A program made the translations under genes and the position numbers. Below are positions 44,304 through 55,303 of a stretch of 64,000 nucleotides of DNA, piece by piece. The notes below the pieces were generated by a model that saw nothing but the letters and a program-made list of their open reading frames with translations, was not told the origin of the DNA and searched no databases. The stretch is from Gamarada debralockiae (Eukaryota > Ascomycota > Leotiomycetes > Helotiales > Hyphodiscaceae), in contig NXFV01001996.1 of the NCBI GenBank assembly GCA_002803225.1, forward strand, positions 56,458 to 120,457, in the 5' to 3' direction. The stretch's first letter is position 1; every line of letters begins with the position of its first letter.

Positions 44304-46660
44304 ATGATGCTTTGCAAGTTCTGCGATGGGTTATCTATAGGCCTTCTGATCGATTTGGCAGAGGTTGACTTTTATACCCGAGAATTCCCCCAACAAGCAT
44401 ACTACCAACACCAACCCTCATACGCCAACCTAGTTCGCTCTGCTAAAGATGGATGCAGACTCTGTGAGCTCATATTGCACGGGTTCCAAGAAGTTAGAAT
44501 ACATCATTCGCTCTCACTAGACTTGGGGGGAAAGACCATGGATCAAGCAGTCTCACGGATCGAATCGCAAGCAGAAAGTTCCGACATCAAAATATGCATT
44601 AATGCAGACCACTTATACAGCCATGGGGGTTTGGGGAAATTGGATCAAGTTGAGCTGTTCGATGTACTTATGGTCCAAGCCGGAGCTCCGGAGCGTAATA
44701 TTACCTCGGAAGACTCATACAACCAAGAACCCTCTATCCCACCATTACGACTTGCTCTGACTGCGCCTCCGGGTCCGTTAAGTTTGATTTCGGTGATTTT
44801 AAGAGAAATTTACTAACTCGGGCAACAGGAAAACCAAGTAGAGTTGGAAAGTACCGAGTCGGACGATTCCAACTTGACCCTGACTTGGGGTCACAACATA
44901 ACTCCAGCATCGCAAAAAGATGGCTTGAGGACTGTTGCACGCTTCATAGAAACTGTCCCAGTAAACAGATATCGCAGTTGCCTACTAGAGTCATTGATGT
45001 TGGAATACCTAATGGACTACAAGGTCCTCGCCTTTTCCTTTCAGAAGGACTCGAAGCCAAATATGTTGCTCTCAGTCATTGCTGGGGCGGAGTGATCTCG
45101 CCACTGTTGAAGAGACACAATCTCAAGACTTTTCAAGATGTCATTCCTTTATCTGACCTCCCAGCCAATTTCCGGGACGCAATCTTAATCACAAGGCAAC
45201 TTGGAGTTCAATATCTGTGGATCGATAGTCTATGCATAATACAAGATTCGACAGACGATTGGGAAGCTGAATCAAAGAAGATGGTCTCCGTTTATAGAGA
45301 TGCTCTAGTCACCATCTCGGCGGCCACAGCTTGCCGAAGTACAGACGGGATCCTAAAGAGTTCGCCCAGTCCAAAAACAATTTGGGGAGCAATGTCACTG
45401 AAAATTTCGACCGATAGCAACTCGGATGACGCTGTGCAAGTTTCCCTAAAGGACGAAGAAGAAGAATCTCTTAGAAGCCTGCTCTCAAGAAGTCCATTAA
45501 CTAAGCGTGGATGGACATTACAAGAAGGCGTATTATCTCCTCGCATTCTGTATTATGGCGAGAGACAGATCTATTGGCAATGTCTGCAGGGATTTCAATC
45601 AGCTGATGGAGTTCCTTCTGGAAATCTAATGCCCGAGGAAGATTCCTTCTCCGAAATATCGAAGCTTCTTCACTCACACTCTTTGAACCAACCTAGTTCA
45701 ACCGTGCCCAACTTGAACGTTATTCTAGAGGAATATTACAAGCTAGTCCAGGAATACTCCTCACGAAAGCTATCACTTGACTCCGACAAACTCCCGGCAT
45801 TCTCTGGCTTAGCTGCGGGTCTTCACCCTTTCCTTGGTGGCGAGTACCTTGCTGGGATCTGGAGTGAAGATTTCCGACAGGGTTTGCTTTGGCACCACCA
45901 GGGGAGACAGTACCGCCATATTTTGTCAGACCAAGCTCCATCGTGGTCTTGGGCAGTGACAAATGACATAGTTCAATTCGAATTACCTGCCCGCAAAGAG
46001 ACTACAAGCCCTGAGGATGCCCAACTCCATGGCCACAATATTGAGCTCAAAAGCCAGAATATCTACGGCCAAGTCCGTTGGGGATCCTTAATCGTTGAAG
46101 GACTTACGAAGAAGCTGTTTCGGAGCAGTCAATTTCTCAATTTTGTTGATGTCGAGAATGATATCGCTCGTGTTTATTTCGATGAGCCAGAATCAGACAA
46201 CATAATTGAGACTTCACCAAGTGTGTTTGAAATTGCTAATGAAAAGGGAAACTACCTATTGTAAGCAGTTTTCGTCAGCATTCAAAAGTATTCCGCCTAC
46301 ATCATGAATCATTTGGAACCCGAAACTTTTTTTCCCTTGAATGCCCAATGCTAACGCATATTCAGGTCTATAATGAGGTCTGAGACGACAGGTGAAGGAC
46401 AAAGGAGAGAATTGGACATGAAAGACATAAACTACGATCTTATCTCAGAGCGCGATTATATAGTTCTCCTTATTGAGTCAATCCCTGAGTATTTTAGCGG
46501 TGTGAAAGCTACTTGTTTGACTTGCTTAGTATTGATGAGAACGGCGGACACTGAGAATTCATACCGTCGAGTAGGTGCTCTTATCTTCGATTCTAGATAT
46601 AGAAGCGATTTCGAAACGTGGATGCAGACTTGGGAACGTAGGACTGTAACTATTATTTAA
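44304..46660 (+). CDS. HET-domain protein, intact
   Basis: Exons 44304-44772, 44829-46260 and 46366-46660, 731 aa. A Cys-rich N-terminus (LCKFCDG, DGCRLCEL, YYQHQPSYANLVRSA), common in this group, precedes the HET domain: AKYVALSHCWGG, DLPANFRDAILITRQLGVQY, LWIDSLCIIQDSTDDWEAES and VSVYRDALVTISAA. Downstream come the usual RGWTLQEGVLSPRILYYGER, LPAFSGLAAGL, YLAGIWSEDF and PSWSWA. HET proteins mediate allorecognition and cell death after fusion of incompatible hyphae; the partner gene is unknown. Intron 1 has a slightly unusual GTCCGT donor but a good CTAAC branch. Intron 2 (105 nt) has GCTAACG before its acceptor. A second in-frame ATG lies at 44307. This is the only open HET gene of the three in the window. 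Confidence 0.88.
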
Positions 46661-48129
46661 ATATGGATCGTACAGGTCTTTTCCACTTAATGAATTCTTA
46701 ATCACTACTAGCGGATTTCTATCTCAGTTAACTTTCTGAATTCATTTCACGACTTGGCCTTGTCATTGAGTTTCGCGTTATTATATGAAGATTTCAAATA
46801 AGCCACTGAAAGATTGGGAATTGAATCTCTGATAAAAAGAAAATCGTGTTGTGTACATGTTTGAAAAAAGATTACATTCCCTTCCTTACCAGATTATATA
46901 TCTCAGTTGCTTCAGACTGCTGATTATGAACAAAGCCATCTGTTCTGAAGTGGATTTTGGTAGACTCGTACTCTTTGGATGATATCAGCACCGTTCTTCC
47001 GAGTGCGAGTGCGTGGTGTCTGTCTGGCGAAGTTAATTTCGATTTTAACAGCGGAATAATGGACCATGTGATAAGCAAGACCCCAGCTGCAGTTGCGAAC
47101 GGAGGACATTCAGTTTATTACAATTGTTGATCCATTTTTACGCTTTGAAATCGTAAGTACAGTACTAAGGCCTGTTGGTGCATCGCCGAAAACACACAGA
47201 GACTACTTACATGTTCAGGGACTAGCCCTCATTCCGAATCAAATTCAATAATCACTGTACGGGATATGAACAAGGGCGTCAAATCGGAATTTGGGGAAAT
47301 ACATTTCGTGGCGTACTTTGGCTGATTTCGGCCCTGCACGAAGCAATCGCGATCTGGAATTTCCATTGCTTTTCCATCTCTAGACAATCAGATGTTTTCT
47401 TCCAAGAGCTACATAAAGAGCTCAGGGAGCTCGCTCTCTGCCAACATCAGAGACGTCATTACGAAGTGCTACACCACTTTCTTTCCCCGGCATTTGCTAG
47501 TCTAGCCTCTACTCCTGACAGTTCAATCAACTACCAGGTTGCACCGTTTTTCTTGGGAGTGGCTCTCGACCGGGAAGCAATTCTGTACACTAGTGGTGTA
47601 TCCGTTTGGCATACCTTCCAAAACAAAAACTACAACTATTACTATTACCTCCAGCGAATGCTCAACAAGGACCTGAACTAGGCTGGCCCATGAGGTGGGT
47701 ACTATGGCGTGAGTCTGGAGACCTACTCCGTCCCGTCAATGGAGAGACTGTCTGCATTGTCGTCCTCCTGGGGCTATTTTTAAGCTGGCGTGGACTACAA
47801 TGCGATCAACACTAATTGCTGATTTTACGCAGAGTTTTCAACATATTAGCTCATTACTCTCACGCACTACGCCTCTCGTTCTCGTACCCAGGTATGTATT
47901 CCTGGACTTTACCAATTCCAGTGGCATGTATCCTCAAATCAACAGAAGAATCCCCGTTCCCACCGTGACACCAGCAGTCAACAAGCCAAAATATCTGGTT
48001 CCGACAGCACGCTCAACCTGCCCCTCCTAGACCGTTTCCAAAGTATGCTCCCTCAATTCTCCCTCCGTGGTCCGCACGCACACCAAAACAATCACCGCCA
48101 ACTGCATTGTGAAAGAAACAACAAGATGA

Positions 48130-48317
48130 ATATCTCACAGGTCCTCCTTCGCCGGTCACCAAAACCGACTCGGCGGTACTCACGACAACGGTCCCAGCTT
48201 ATGTGCCGGAAGTCTGTACGTCCCTCCAGTGGGTTTGCCACCAGGAACAAGGTGTTTTCTTTGCCCAGTATTCCTACTACCCGAGTACGGACATTAAGTG
48301 CTGTGCGTTCTGTTTCA
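48130..48317 (+). pseudogene. possible remnant of a Cys-rich secreted-type protein
   Basis: In one frame the sequence reads a Thr/Pro-rich stretch (PPSPVTKTDSAVLTTTVPAY), then VPEVCTSLQWVCHQEQGVFF and STDIKCCAFCFTQ, typical of extracellular fungal proteins. It runs into the dispersed repeat at 48316, which truncates it. A related Thr-rich frame upstream at 48040-48130 ends in a stop. There is no start codon or signal peptide I can connect. Weakly supported. Confidence 0.25.
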
Positions 48318-48385
48318 CACAGTGTTGGTTGGAACTGCCTAATCGGGTATAGCCTGTATTTCCCGTCGTTTGTAGTATCGTTTTA
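48316..48385 (+). repeat. copy 3 (partial) of the roughly 100-bp dispersed repeat
   Basis: GTGTTGGTTGGAACTGCCTA followed by ATCGGGTATAGCCTGTATTT matches copies 1 and 2 for about 65 bp and then diverges. Confidence 0.65.
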
Positions 48386-48403
48386 ATTGGCACATTAAGA
48401 TAA

Positions 48404-48500
48404 TACAGTAGACCCTCTATATAAGAATATCATCGGGACCAAGAATCGTATTCTTATAGAAGAGGTATTCTTACTTTAGAGGGAATCGATCAATTTGGCT
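48404..48500 (+). mobile_element. terminal repeat of a pogo/Tc1-like DNA transposon
   Basis: TA followed by CAGTAGACCCTCTATATAAG and ATATCATCGGGACCA. The same ending, at higher identity to the expected CAGTAGAACCTC form, occurs at 63828. Both contain short subterminal TATTCTTATA/TATGCTTATA inverted words. The opposite end was not found downstream, so this is a solo end or a truncated element. Confidence 0.55.
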
Positions 48501-49250
48501 TAAAAAATCGCAAAATCGTCGTCTAATGAGCTATAGCAAGATGCGCTGCATCGTCTCCACGTCCAAATGGTCATGACATAGATACATGTATCACAGGCTA
48601 ATTCCTCAGACAAGTCAAGGTACCTGTTACGTAAGGCGATGTTTAAATCCACCAGTGGGTTACACTACTCATGGCGGCCGGAAATTCTTCAAACGAAATC
48701 AAAACTCTCAACTTTTGAAATAAACAATTAAGACGTTTATGTGATTTGTACTGCCGATAGTGCAGAATCGCATAGTTAACTTAATTTTTCTTCAAAAAGA
48801 AGTTGTGGTGAGATACGGTCTTTCCAAAGTTTCTGATTCGTCACGAATTCTGACACATCCTGGTGATCAACAACAATTGTTCGCTTTAACTGATACCACG
48901 GCAGGCAACGCAAACAAACACGAAATCACGAATGTGGGACCACGTTACATCGAGTGCCGGCCCAGGCAGGAGTCCAGGTACGACCCACAAGGCCGTCAGG
49001 GCCGTACAAAGGGCTTGTGGGCCAGGCGGCAACGCTAAGGATGTACCCAGATAAAGCGCCAACTGGCGATCCTCTTGGGCTCCTCCCTCTCAGAGACTCT
49101 CTGCCCCTCCATCACTTTACCCCTCCATCACTCTGCCACTTCATACCGCGATATATTGCAACTGGTTCGGCTAGTGAACGGCCTTGAATATCACAAACCA
49201 CTCATCAGAAATATACAAACCTTAAGAATTCATAAAACCATCACCTCACA

Positions 49251-50201
49251 ATGGCCTCCTCAACCTTCCCTTCGAACGGCCGCCTCGTCAACATCGGCAC
49301 TCACTCTCTGGCTCTCTACACTCACGGCCCAGAGCCCAGCAGCTCCAAAGATCCCGTCGTACTATTTATCTCGGGTGTGGCAAGCGATGCCCTCAACTGG
49401 CAAGCCGTGGTGCGGCTGCTGGGTCCCTCGCTGCGAAGCTACACTTACGACCGTTCCGGCTATCACAACTCGGAGTCCTCGCCTCTCGCTCCCTCGGCCG
49501 AGAACGTTGCTCTGGAGCTCTCCCTTCTGATCGAAAAGGCGCCCATCCCGAACCCTCTGATCCTTGTGGGGCACTCCTGGGCCGGCGTGCTCACGCACGA
49601 GTACATCGCCCTAAAGGGAACTGACCAAATCGCTGGTCTGGTGCTTGTGGACGCCAACCATGAGACAGCGCCACTGGTGATGGATGTGAACGATCCAATT
49701 CTCTGGACTGTTGCCACGGGTGTTGAACCATACTCTGCCTGGGGCGTGGAGGCGGAGCACAAGTTGACGCAGGAGGAGTGGGACGCGTTCAAGGCGGCGG
49801 AAACAACCGAGAAGTTCAAGCTGATTGAGCGCAAGGAGGACGAGAACTACATGCCAAGTTTCGAGACGCTGCGGAAGAAGGAGCTGAGTAAGAAGCAGCC
49901 ACTGGTTGGAGACAAACCGGTTTATGTGATTGGGGGCACACGAAGCAGGGATTGGAGTGGATTGTACAAGGCGGGCGTTGCTAAAGGGAACGGGACCGAG
50001 GAGCAGAGGAGCCATGTCAGAGAGTTGATCAAGACGGTCGATGCGAAGAATGAGGTTCTCATGAAGGAATTCTTGAAACTCTCTACGAAGAGCGAGCTTG
50101 TCTTCGCCACCGAGAGTGGACACTTTGTCCAGATGACTCAGCCGGAAATTGTTGTTGATGGAGTGAAATGGGTCCTAGATAACCTACCAGCATCTTCTTA
50201 G
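49251..50201 (+). CDS. alpha/beta hydrolase
   Basis: A single-exon gene of 316 aa. It has the alpha/beta-hydrolase layout: VVLFISGVASDALNWQAVVR (oxyanion region), YDRSGYHNSE, the nucleophile elbow in LILVGHSWAGVLTHEY (Ser of GHSWAG), LVLVDANHE, and the C-terminal catalytic His in ATESGHFVQMTQPE. The acidic residue is probably in the VYVIGGTRSRDW region. There is no signal peptide, so it is likely cytosolic. The substrate is unknown; such enzymes hydrolyse esters, lactones or epoxides. Codon use is GC-rich compared with the adjoining repeat DNA. Confidence 0.88.
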   Translation: MASSTFPSNGRLVNIGTHSLALYTHGPEPSSSKDPVVLFISGVASDALNWQAVVRLLGPSLRSYTYDRSGYHNSESSPLAPSAENVALELSLLIEKAPIPNPLILVGHSWAGVLTHEYIALKGTDQIAGLVLVDANHETAPLVMDVNDPILWTVATGVEPYSAWGVEAEHKLTQEEWDAFKAAETTEKFKLIERKEDENYMPSFETLRKKELSKKQPLVGDKPVYVIGGTRSRDWSGLYKAGVAKGNGTEEQRSHVRELIKTVDAKNEVLMKEFLKLSTKSELVFATESGHFVQMTQPEIVVDGVKWVLDNLPASS

Positions 50202-50629
50202 TTGCGGAGAATAAGTAACATTAACACTTAGCACCCAAATCTAGTAGATAACATATATGTGAACAATAGTGAAACGAAGCTACGTCGGATACAGACCTGT
50301 AAAATCGATAAGATCTTGTGACGGCTAGTCCTTGCACAATTCAGAATTCCAAGAAACGCCTGCAACTCCAAATTTCACAAGGCCGTAGAAACAGAATGTA
50401 GTGGGCAAGTAAGGAGAAGTCTGGAGACTGGCGGATAAGGGCGCATTAGACAATATACAAGACACATAAAGGAACCGTGCGATTACTCAAGTAACAGAAT
50501 ATCAACTGGCCGTTTCTATTGTCTTTTCAAGTGCTTTTGAAATTCCCTACAATCTTTTGACTCATATTCTACCAAAACTTCCCCCCTTCCTTGCTCAATG
50601 TGTACTAAGACCGCGATCACAATTCTCAA
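50202..50629. other. convergent 3' ends
   Basis: Non-coding interval between the 3' ends of the hydrolase and transporter genes; nothing else is seen. Confidence 0.4.
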
Positions 50630-52598
50630 TCATGTCATGACGCCAGAATTATTTGCGATACGTTCTTGGGACCACGGATTTTCCCGTTCAGTTGGAGGCT
50701 TTGCCTCTGACCAAATAGGCAAATTCGAACGCAAAAGTGACAAAGAGTAGCAGCCCGGTGATCGATCCATATACAATGACATGTTGGGATCATAGGCGGC
50801 AAACGACACACCGACACCGAACAGCGAGCCCAAGGCACTGAAAAAGTTGAAAAGAGCCTGAACGATCGACTTCATACTTGCTGGGGCCCGCGAATAAGCA
50901 AGTTCGGTACCTGACACGATCGCAAGGATCTCTGCCCACCCGAGAAATACGTAAGTCGGCGTTTGAAGTCCAACGGAGACATCGTTGGGTATGTTCCCAG
51001 CAAGGCACTTCAGTGGATGGCTGAAACATGGACCAGTCATGTATATGAGGTGTTGAATCCCTGTGGTGTATGCAATCGCAAGCGTGGCACATAAGAGGCC
51101 CACGCCGATGCGATGCTCGGCCGAGAAGTTGATTTTCTTTTTGGCCAGCGTGGGATAAATCCAGCTTTGAAAAAAGGACCAGAAGACCATGACGGAGATC
51201 GGATTCAAATTGTACATGATGTCGTTCGGGAGGCCGTGAGTCTGCATGGTGCCTGCTTGCGCTGTGAGGGTACTGTCCATGAGATTGATGGAGAGCATCA
51301 GAGCTGGGAAAGGAAGGCTGCTTGGCGTAAGTAGTTGTTCCTCATGTGCTGATTTTATGTGAGGAATATCTTACAAGACTAAACAAGCTCGGAGGGCGGA
51401 CTTTGCATCAGCTATTATGGCCTCATCTTTACTTGGAGTTGCAGAGCCGTCTTCTTGAGCAGACGATTGTATTGCAACTTCTGTCTGATCTGGCCTGGGA
51501 TGGGCTGGGTTTCGGCGGCGACGCAATGCGCTGAACATATTTGCGATGGCGTTTCCAGACTGTGGTGCCGTTTCTAAGAATTGGTCAGCGGCGGACGCAC
51601 AATGATTGTCAGAGGGCAACGGATCGCTCACCGAATTTCGTGTATCCGGCTTGGAAGATTGCTGCAGATGCGGCAATCAAGCAAAGGCAAATAAGAAAGG
51701 CAAACCCAAAGCCGGCATAGGCATACCTCTCTACGTTAGTTGTTATAATGCCGCACAAACCTCCGACGTTGATCATCCTGTTCGATCATCTATCAGCAAG
51801 TCCCCGGCGCGGCAGGCTCGAGAGAAGACATACCAGTAATTGACGTTCCATATAAACCGAATTGTGAGTTCACGGCTCACCATCGCTGACTTCCCATTCT
51901 TCAAAGCCACGACTTTGGGTTCCTCTTCAGGGAACTGGTCAACTGTTGATAATCAGCACCTGTGAAGATCAAATCATCCAGCTCCTAATGCCTACTCAAG
52001 AATACTGTTATATTGGGTTTCACAGTTCCTGTGCCAGCGCCGACGAGAAACATGCCAAGTATGAAGCCGGGGAGGCCGCCGGCGCCGTAAATTCGCTGCG
52101 TGAAAGCTGTAGCAGTGACGATACTGAGTCCTAACACGTAGATTCTGAACCATTAGTTTCTGTCTACAGGCTGAGCCAGATCGCTGATGAACCTACAGAA
52201 ATCCGACCTGGATCGTTTTGTGACGGCCGAGCCAACAGTCCGCCAACAGTTCCCCTGCCAGAGGTGTGCTGTAGCTGTATATGAACCAGATATATATGAT
52301 CAACACTGCTCTTGCCTGCCCTAGGCCAAGAGCTCCTGGGCGAAGAGGGTCATCCGGAGAAAGCTGGAGGTAATTCTCTGTGGGAGTTTTGTTAGCCCGA
52401 TGCCATACGCGGAGGTCATACACAGGGAGACACACGGAGGGGCTGGCTGAGACCGTAGAATGCCGCTCTCTCCAAGAAATACAGGCCTTGGACGAGCCAT
52501 ACTTTGTACGGGACCTGGCCTCTGACAGCTGGGAGACCTTGCTCGCTCGAGTTCACGGACTCCACAGGTGGGGAATCTGGCTCTTTTTTCTCAGACAT
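50630..52598 (-). CDS. POT/PTR2-type oligopeptide transporter
   Basis: Seven minus-strand exons: 52598-52436, 52377-52197, 52144-51996, 51942-51834, 51777-51632, 51573-51375 and 51320-50630; 545 aa, with all phases consistent and introns of 52-58 nt. The proton-coupled peptide transporter family is recognised from YFLERAAFYGLSQPLQNYLQ (the ExxER-type helix 1 motif appears as LER), PGALGLGQ, LLADCWLGRHKTI, GAGTGTVKPNIT, IDQFPEEEP and NVGGL. It continues with the long central loop rich in Arg/Pro/Asp, then NLMDSTLTAQAGTM, HRIGVGLLCATLAIAY, IPNDVSVGLQTPTYVFLGWA and SRAPASMKS. About 12 membrane segments are expected, at the plasma membrane. Divergence from typical PTR2 in several helices suggests an altered substrate. 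The last acceptor is AAGCAG, so a one-codon alternative is possible. Confidence 0.88.
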
Positions 52599-53812
52599 GA
52601 TTTTGAGAAAGACAAGTTTCCGGTGCCAGTATGTCGTCAAAGAGCACTCAATCAGCTTGTGTGTGAGAGCACAATGGCAAATACAGCAGTGTTGCAAAGA
52701 CAAGAGAACAGAGAGGCGAGAATGTACACACTACTCCGTAGAGGACCATAAATTCCTTCTTGGAGGCAAGTAAGCGGCCCTGGCAAGGAACTTTTCGCGC
52801 GGTACATAAAAGACAGGGGCCCTGACAGCTGATTCGGCAACTTTACCAAGAACGAGTATTTGTACGTCCCAACATAAATTTGACTCACTCTATCCGACAG
52901 TCAGATCTATCTGAATACAACTAATCAGACCCTTGCATCACGCGATAATATTGCCTTAAAGTACAGTAGAGCCATTCAAACTAGCAAAGCGAACCCTTTT
53001 AGTGCAAACACGCCAGACCCTTTGAGGCAGAGATGACAAAGAATGTGACGTGCGAAACACGGTAAACAACACGGAAAAAGAAGGTGCCTCATCGAAGCCA
53101 TTGCCTCCAGGAAGCTTAGCGTTGCCGCCGGAGAGCTTAGCGTTGTCCCGGTGCTTAACCTGATTCAGCATCCGTGGATGATTGTGAGGCTGAGAACAGC
53201 GCGGCCTTTGCTGAGTGTGTTGGCGATGGAATACGGGCGACGGAAATGTCCATCGTTCTCTGCACCTTGCACCTAGTCACGCATTTGTAGATTCCGGAGC
53301 TTGTTCAAATCGTAGTCATCGTCTCCTTGCTTGACAACAAGGGAAGTGTGGGAGAAACCCACGTCATTTTCGCTTGGATCAAACTCCCCTGCCTGCCTAC
53401 TCGGTCACTGCCGTTGTGTTGTGAGCTCAGATGAAAAACAAGCCTTGCTCAAACAATATATAGCTTGTGCTAGATCAGTGGTCTTCTGCTCGATCCAGCC
53501 TCGCTCCAAGCTGCAGTGCCCGTAAGCTGATTCATGCGTAGCTCTCAACCCAGAATGCCTCCTAGAGGTCAATTGCGGATCAATCTAGCACCGTGCTGCC
53601 TCAATACCACTAAATAGCGTTCCAGGTTGTGTCAGAGTCATCTTAGCGCTTGAAGCATTTTCAACCAGTCTCGTGATTTTTCCTGTCCGTCTGCCCTGGG
53701 GAGTGTTCAGCAGTTTGTGTGGTTGCTCGAATCGTAATACGAATCAGATCAATTCAACACTCTATCTAGTAGCGGTGCATGCTTATGCAGTTCAACACTA
53801 TCACTACGGCTT
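52599..53812. other. intergenic
   Basis: No gene is supported. A small duplicated word, AGCTTAGCGTTG, occurs twice at about 53110-53145. Confidence 0.4.
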
Positions 53813-54541
53813 TCACTGGCTAGCCCAAGTACGCATAAACAAAATCTCCGGCTTATCGCGATTCCTGAATTCTTCATCAACCTCATACACAAGATCCTCT
53901 CCCTCATCCTCCGCTCCAAACCCAAGCCTCTTGTACACAACCCGCCCCATAGGTGACGCCTCAGTCGTGCACTCTAATCCCCCCCTCCGCTTCGCCTCCT
54001 CGAGGCCCCATGCCGCCAGCTTTCCGGCAACACCTCTTCGCTGGAAAGCTGGGTCGACGGCACATGTATCGAGTGTAAACATAGCTGGCAAGTCCGATTT
54101 CGCTTTTTCCCGAGCGAGGGAAACACGGCGTTTCCACAGCGAGCGATACATCTGGCTCGCGAAGCGCCTCTCGGTTGGAGTCAAAGCCGCGAGGTCAGCA
54201 GGGCTGTCCGTCGGCGGGTCGCCGTACCCGTCCACGAAGGAAGCTTGAGTCCAGATGGCCGCGCCGGCGATTTTGAGCTTGAAACCATCTTGGGGATTCG
54301 GCAGAGTCGCCTTCAAGATGACGGTATTAGGATGGCCCTCTTTATTCTTGGTTGCGGATTGCCAGCGCTCAAGGAGCTTGGAGGCGCCTTCTCTCTGGCC
54401 TTCAGAGGAGTTCCAGTTCGAATTCATGGCTATCCGAATCGAGTCTTTGATTTGGCGGCCAAAGGCTTCGCTTATGCAGTGGTAAATCTGAGTGAAGTCA
54501 TCAGGACTATCGACTAGTTGGACGAGTACATTGATCGACAT
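53813..54541 (-). CDS. GNAT-family N-acetyltransferase
   Basis: A single-exon gene of 242 aa from ATG 54541. The acetyl-CoA-binding motif A is CAVDPAFQRRGVAGKLAAWG (QRRGVAG being the Q/RxxGxG/A loop), followed by LEEAKRRGGLECTTEASPMG and RVVYKRLGF (motif B). The N-terminal half has FTQIYHCISEAFGRQIKDSI and a basic helix near FASQMYRSLWKRR. It transfers an acetyl group from acetyl-CoA to an amine; the substrate is not predictable. It resembles the many cytosolic GNATs found near fungal metabolite clusters and lies about 760 bp upstream of the NRPS relic on the opposite strand, which may be chance. Confidence 0.85.
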   Translation of the reverse strand: MSINVLVQLVDSPDDFTQIYHCISEAFGRQIKDSIRIAMNSNWNSSEGQREGASKLLERWQSATKNKEGHPNTVILKATLPNPQDGFKLKIAGAAIWTQASFVDGYGDPPTDSPADLAALTPTERRFASQMYRSLWKRRVSLAREKAKSDLPAMFTLDTCAVDPAFQRRGVAGKLAAWGLEEAKRRGGLECTTEASPMGRVVYKRLGFGAEDEGEDLVYEVDEEFRNRDKPEILFMRTWASQ

Positions 54542-55303
54542 TGTGGGTGAATGCTTCTCAGCCCAGAGTAAAGGCCAAAATTTGTCGCGGAATCTTTAGA
54601 AGATATGTTAATGTGACAACGTAGGACGTGAGTAAGAGGGATTCAAGCAGGGGACAAAGGGGTCATTTCAACTGTCAACTCGACTGCTATTTGAATTGCT
54701 ACTTTAGCAAAGAAAATTGACAAATAGAAAGCCGTAGCCTCTACCTTAATCACTACTGGCACTACAACTACCACTATAACTGTCTCTCAAATGCTGCTAC
54801 TCAACTACTGCCAGCCAACTGCCGCTACTGCTACCACTATTGCTACTATTACTGCCCTTACAGCTAAGATAGCAGCTGAAGTACTTCAGCCCTCTCCCCG
54901 CTTTTTAAGGCTGGCGCGCGGCATCGGGGCGGCTAGACGACAAGGGCTTGCCGAGCTTACAGTGGGTCGACAAGAGTGAGGTTCACCTTGCCTAAGCACG
55001 GAAGTGTATGGGCCACTGAATTTGACTATCGTCGCATTACTGTAGTATGCTCCTATTTATAGCATAGTGTCGAGGCGAAAGAGGTCCCAGGGACATGGAC
55101 AATGGTACAGTACCAAGGCGTGTGTTCGTCTCTTCGCACGCGGACGCTTTTTCTTTGCCCAGAGCTTGAGTACTCTGTACAGTACTCATATAAGACATAT
55201 TACTTCTAGTCTGTTGCTACATATAAAGACTACGCAAATTTACAGTTTTCATCGTTGTTTACAGCCAGAGCCGTCCGCCAATGTAACGGAATCAATCGAA
55301 ATC
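54542..55303. other. intergenic upstream of the NRPS relic
   Basis: Contains the trinucleotide-rich tract listed next and presumably the old NRPS promoter. There is an open frame without ATG upstream of 55304 and nothing else. Confidence 0.4.
54755..54865 (+). repeat. ACT/GCT-rich imperfect trinucleotide tract
   Basis: Imperfect repeats of ACT, GCT and ACC triplets (for example CTACTGGCACTACAACTACC) over about 110 bp. Slippage-prone, non-coding. Confidence 0.55.

Larger units (their letters stand above)
46661..49250. other. repeat-bearing intergenic DNA
   Basis: No intact gene. Fragments listed separately: a Cys-rich coding relic at about 48130-48317, a repeat copy at 48316 and a transposon end at 48404. 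49075-49150 contains repeated CCTCCATCAC words before the hydrolase gene. Confidence 0.4.

Noticed and set aside
49463..50123. Minus-strand frames up to 170 codons opposite the hydrolase
   Set aside because: Antisense to a gene with all catalytic motifs; GC-rich codon use leaves few antisense stops.
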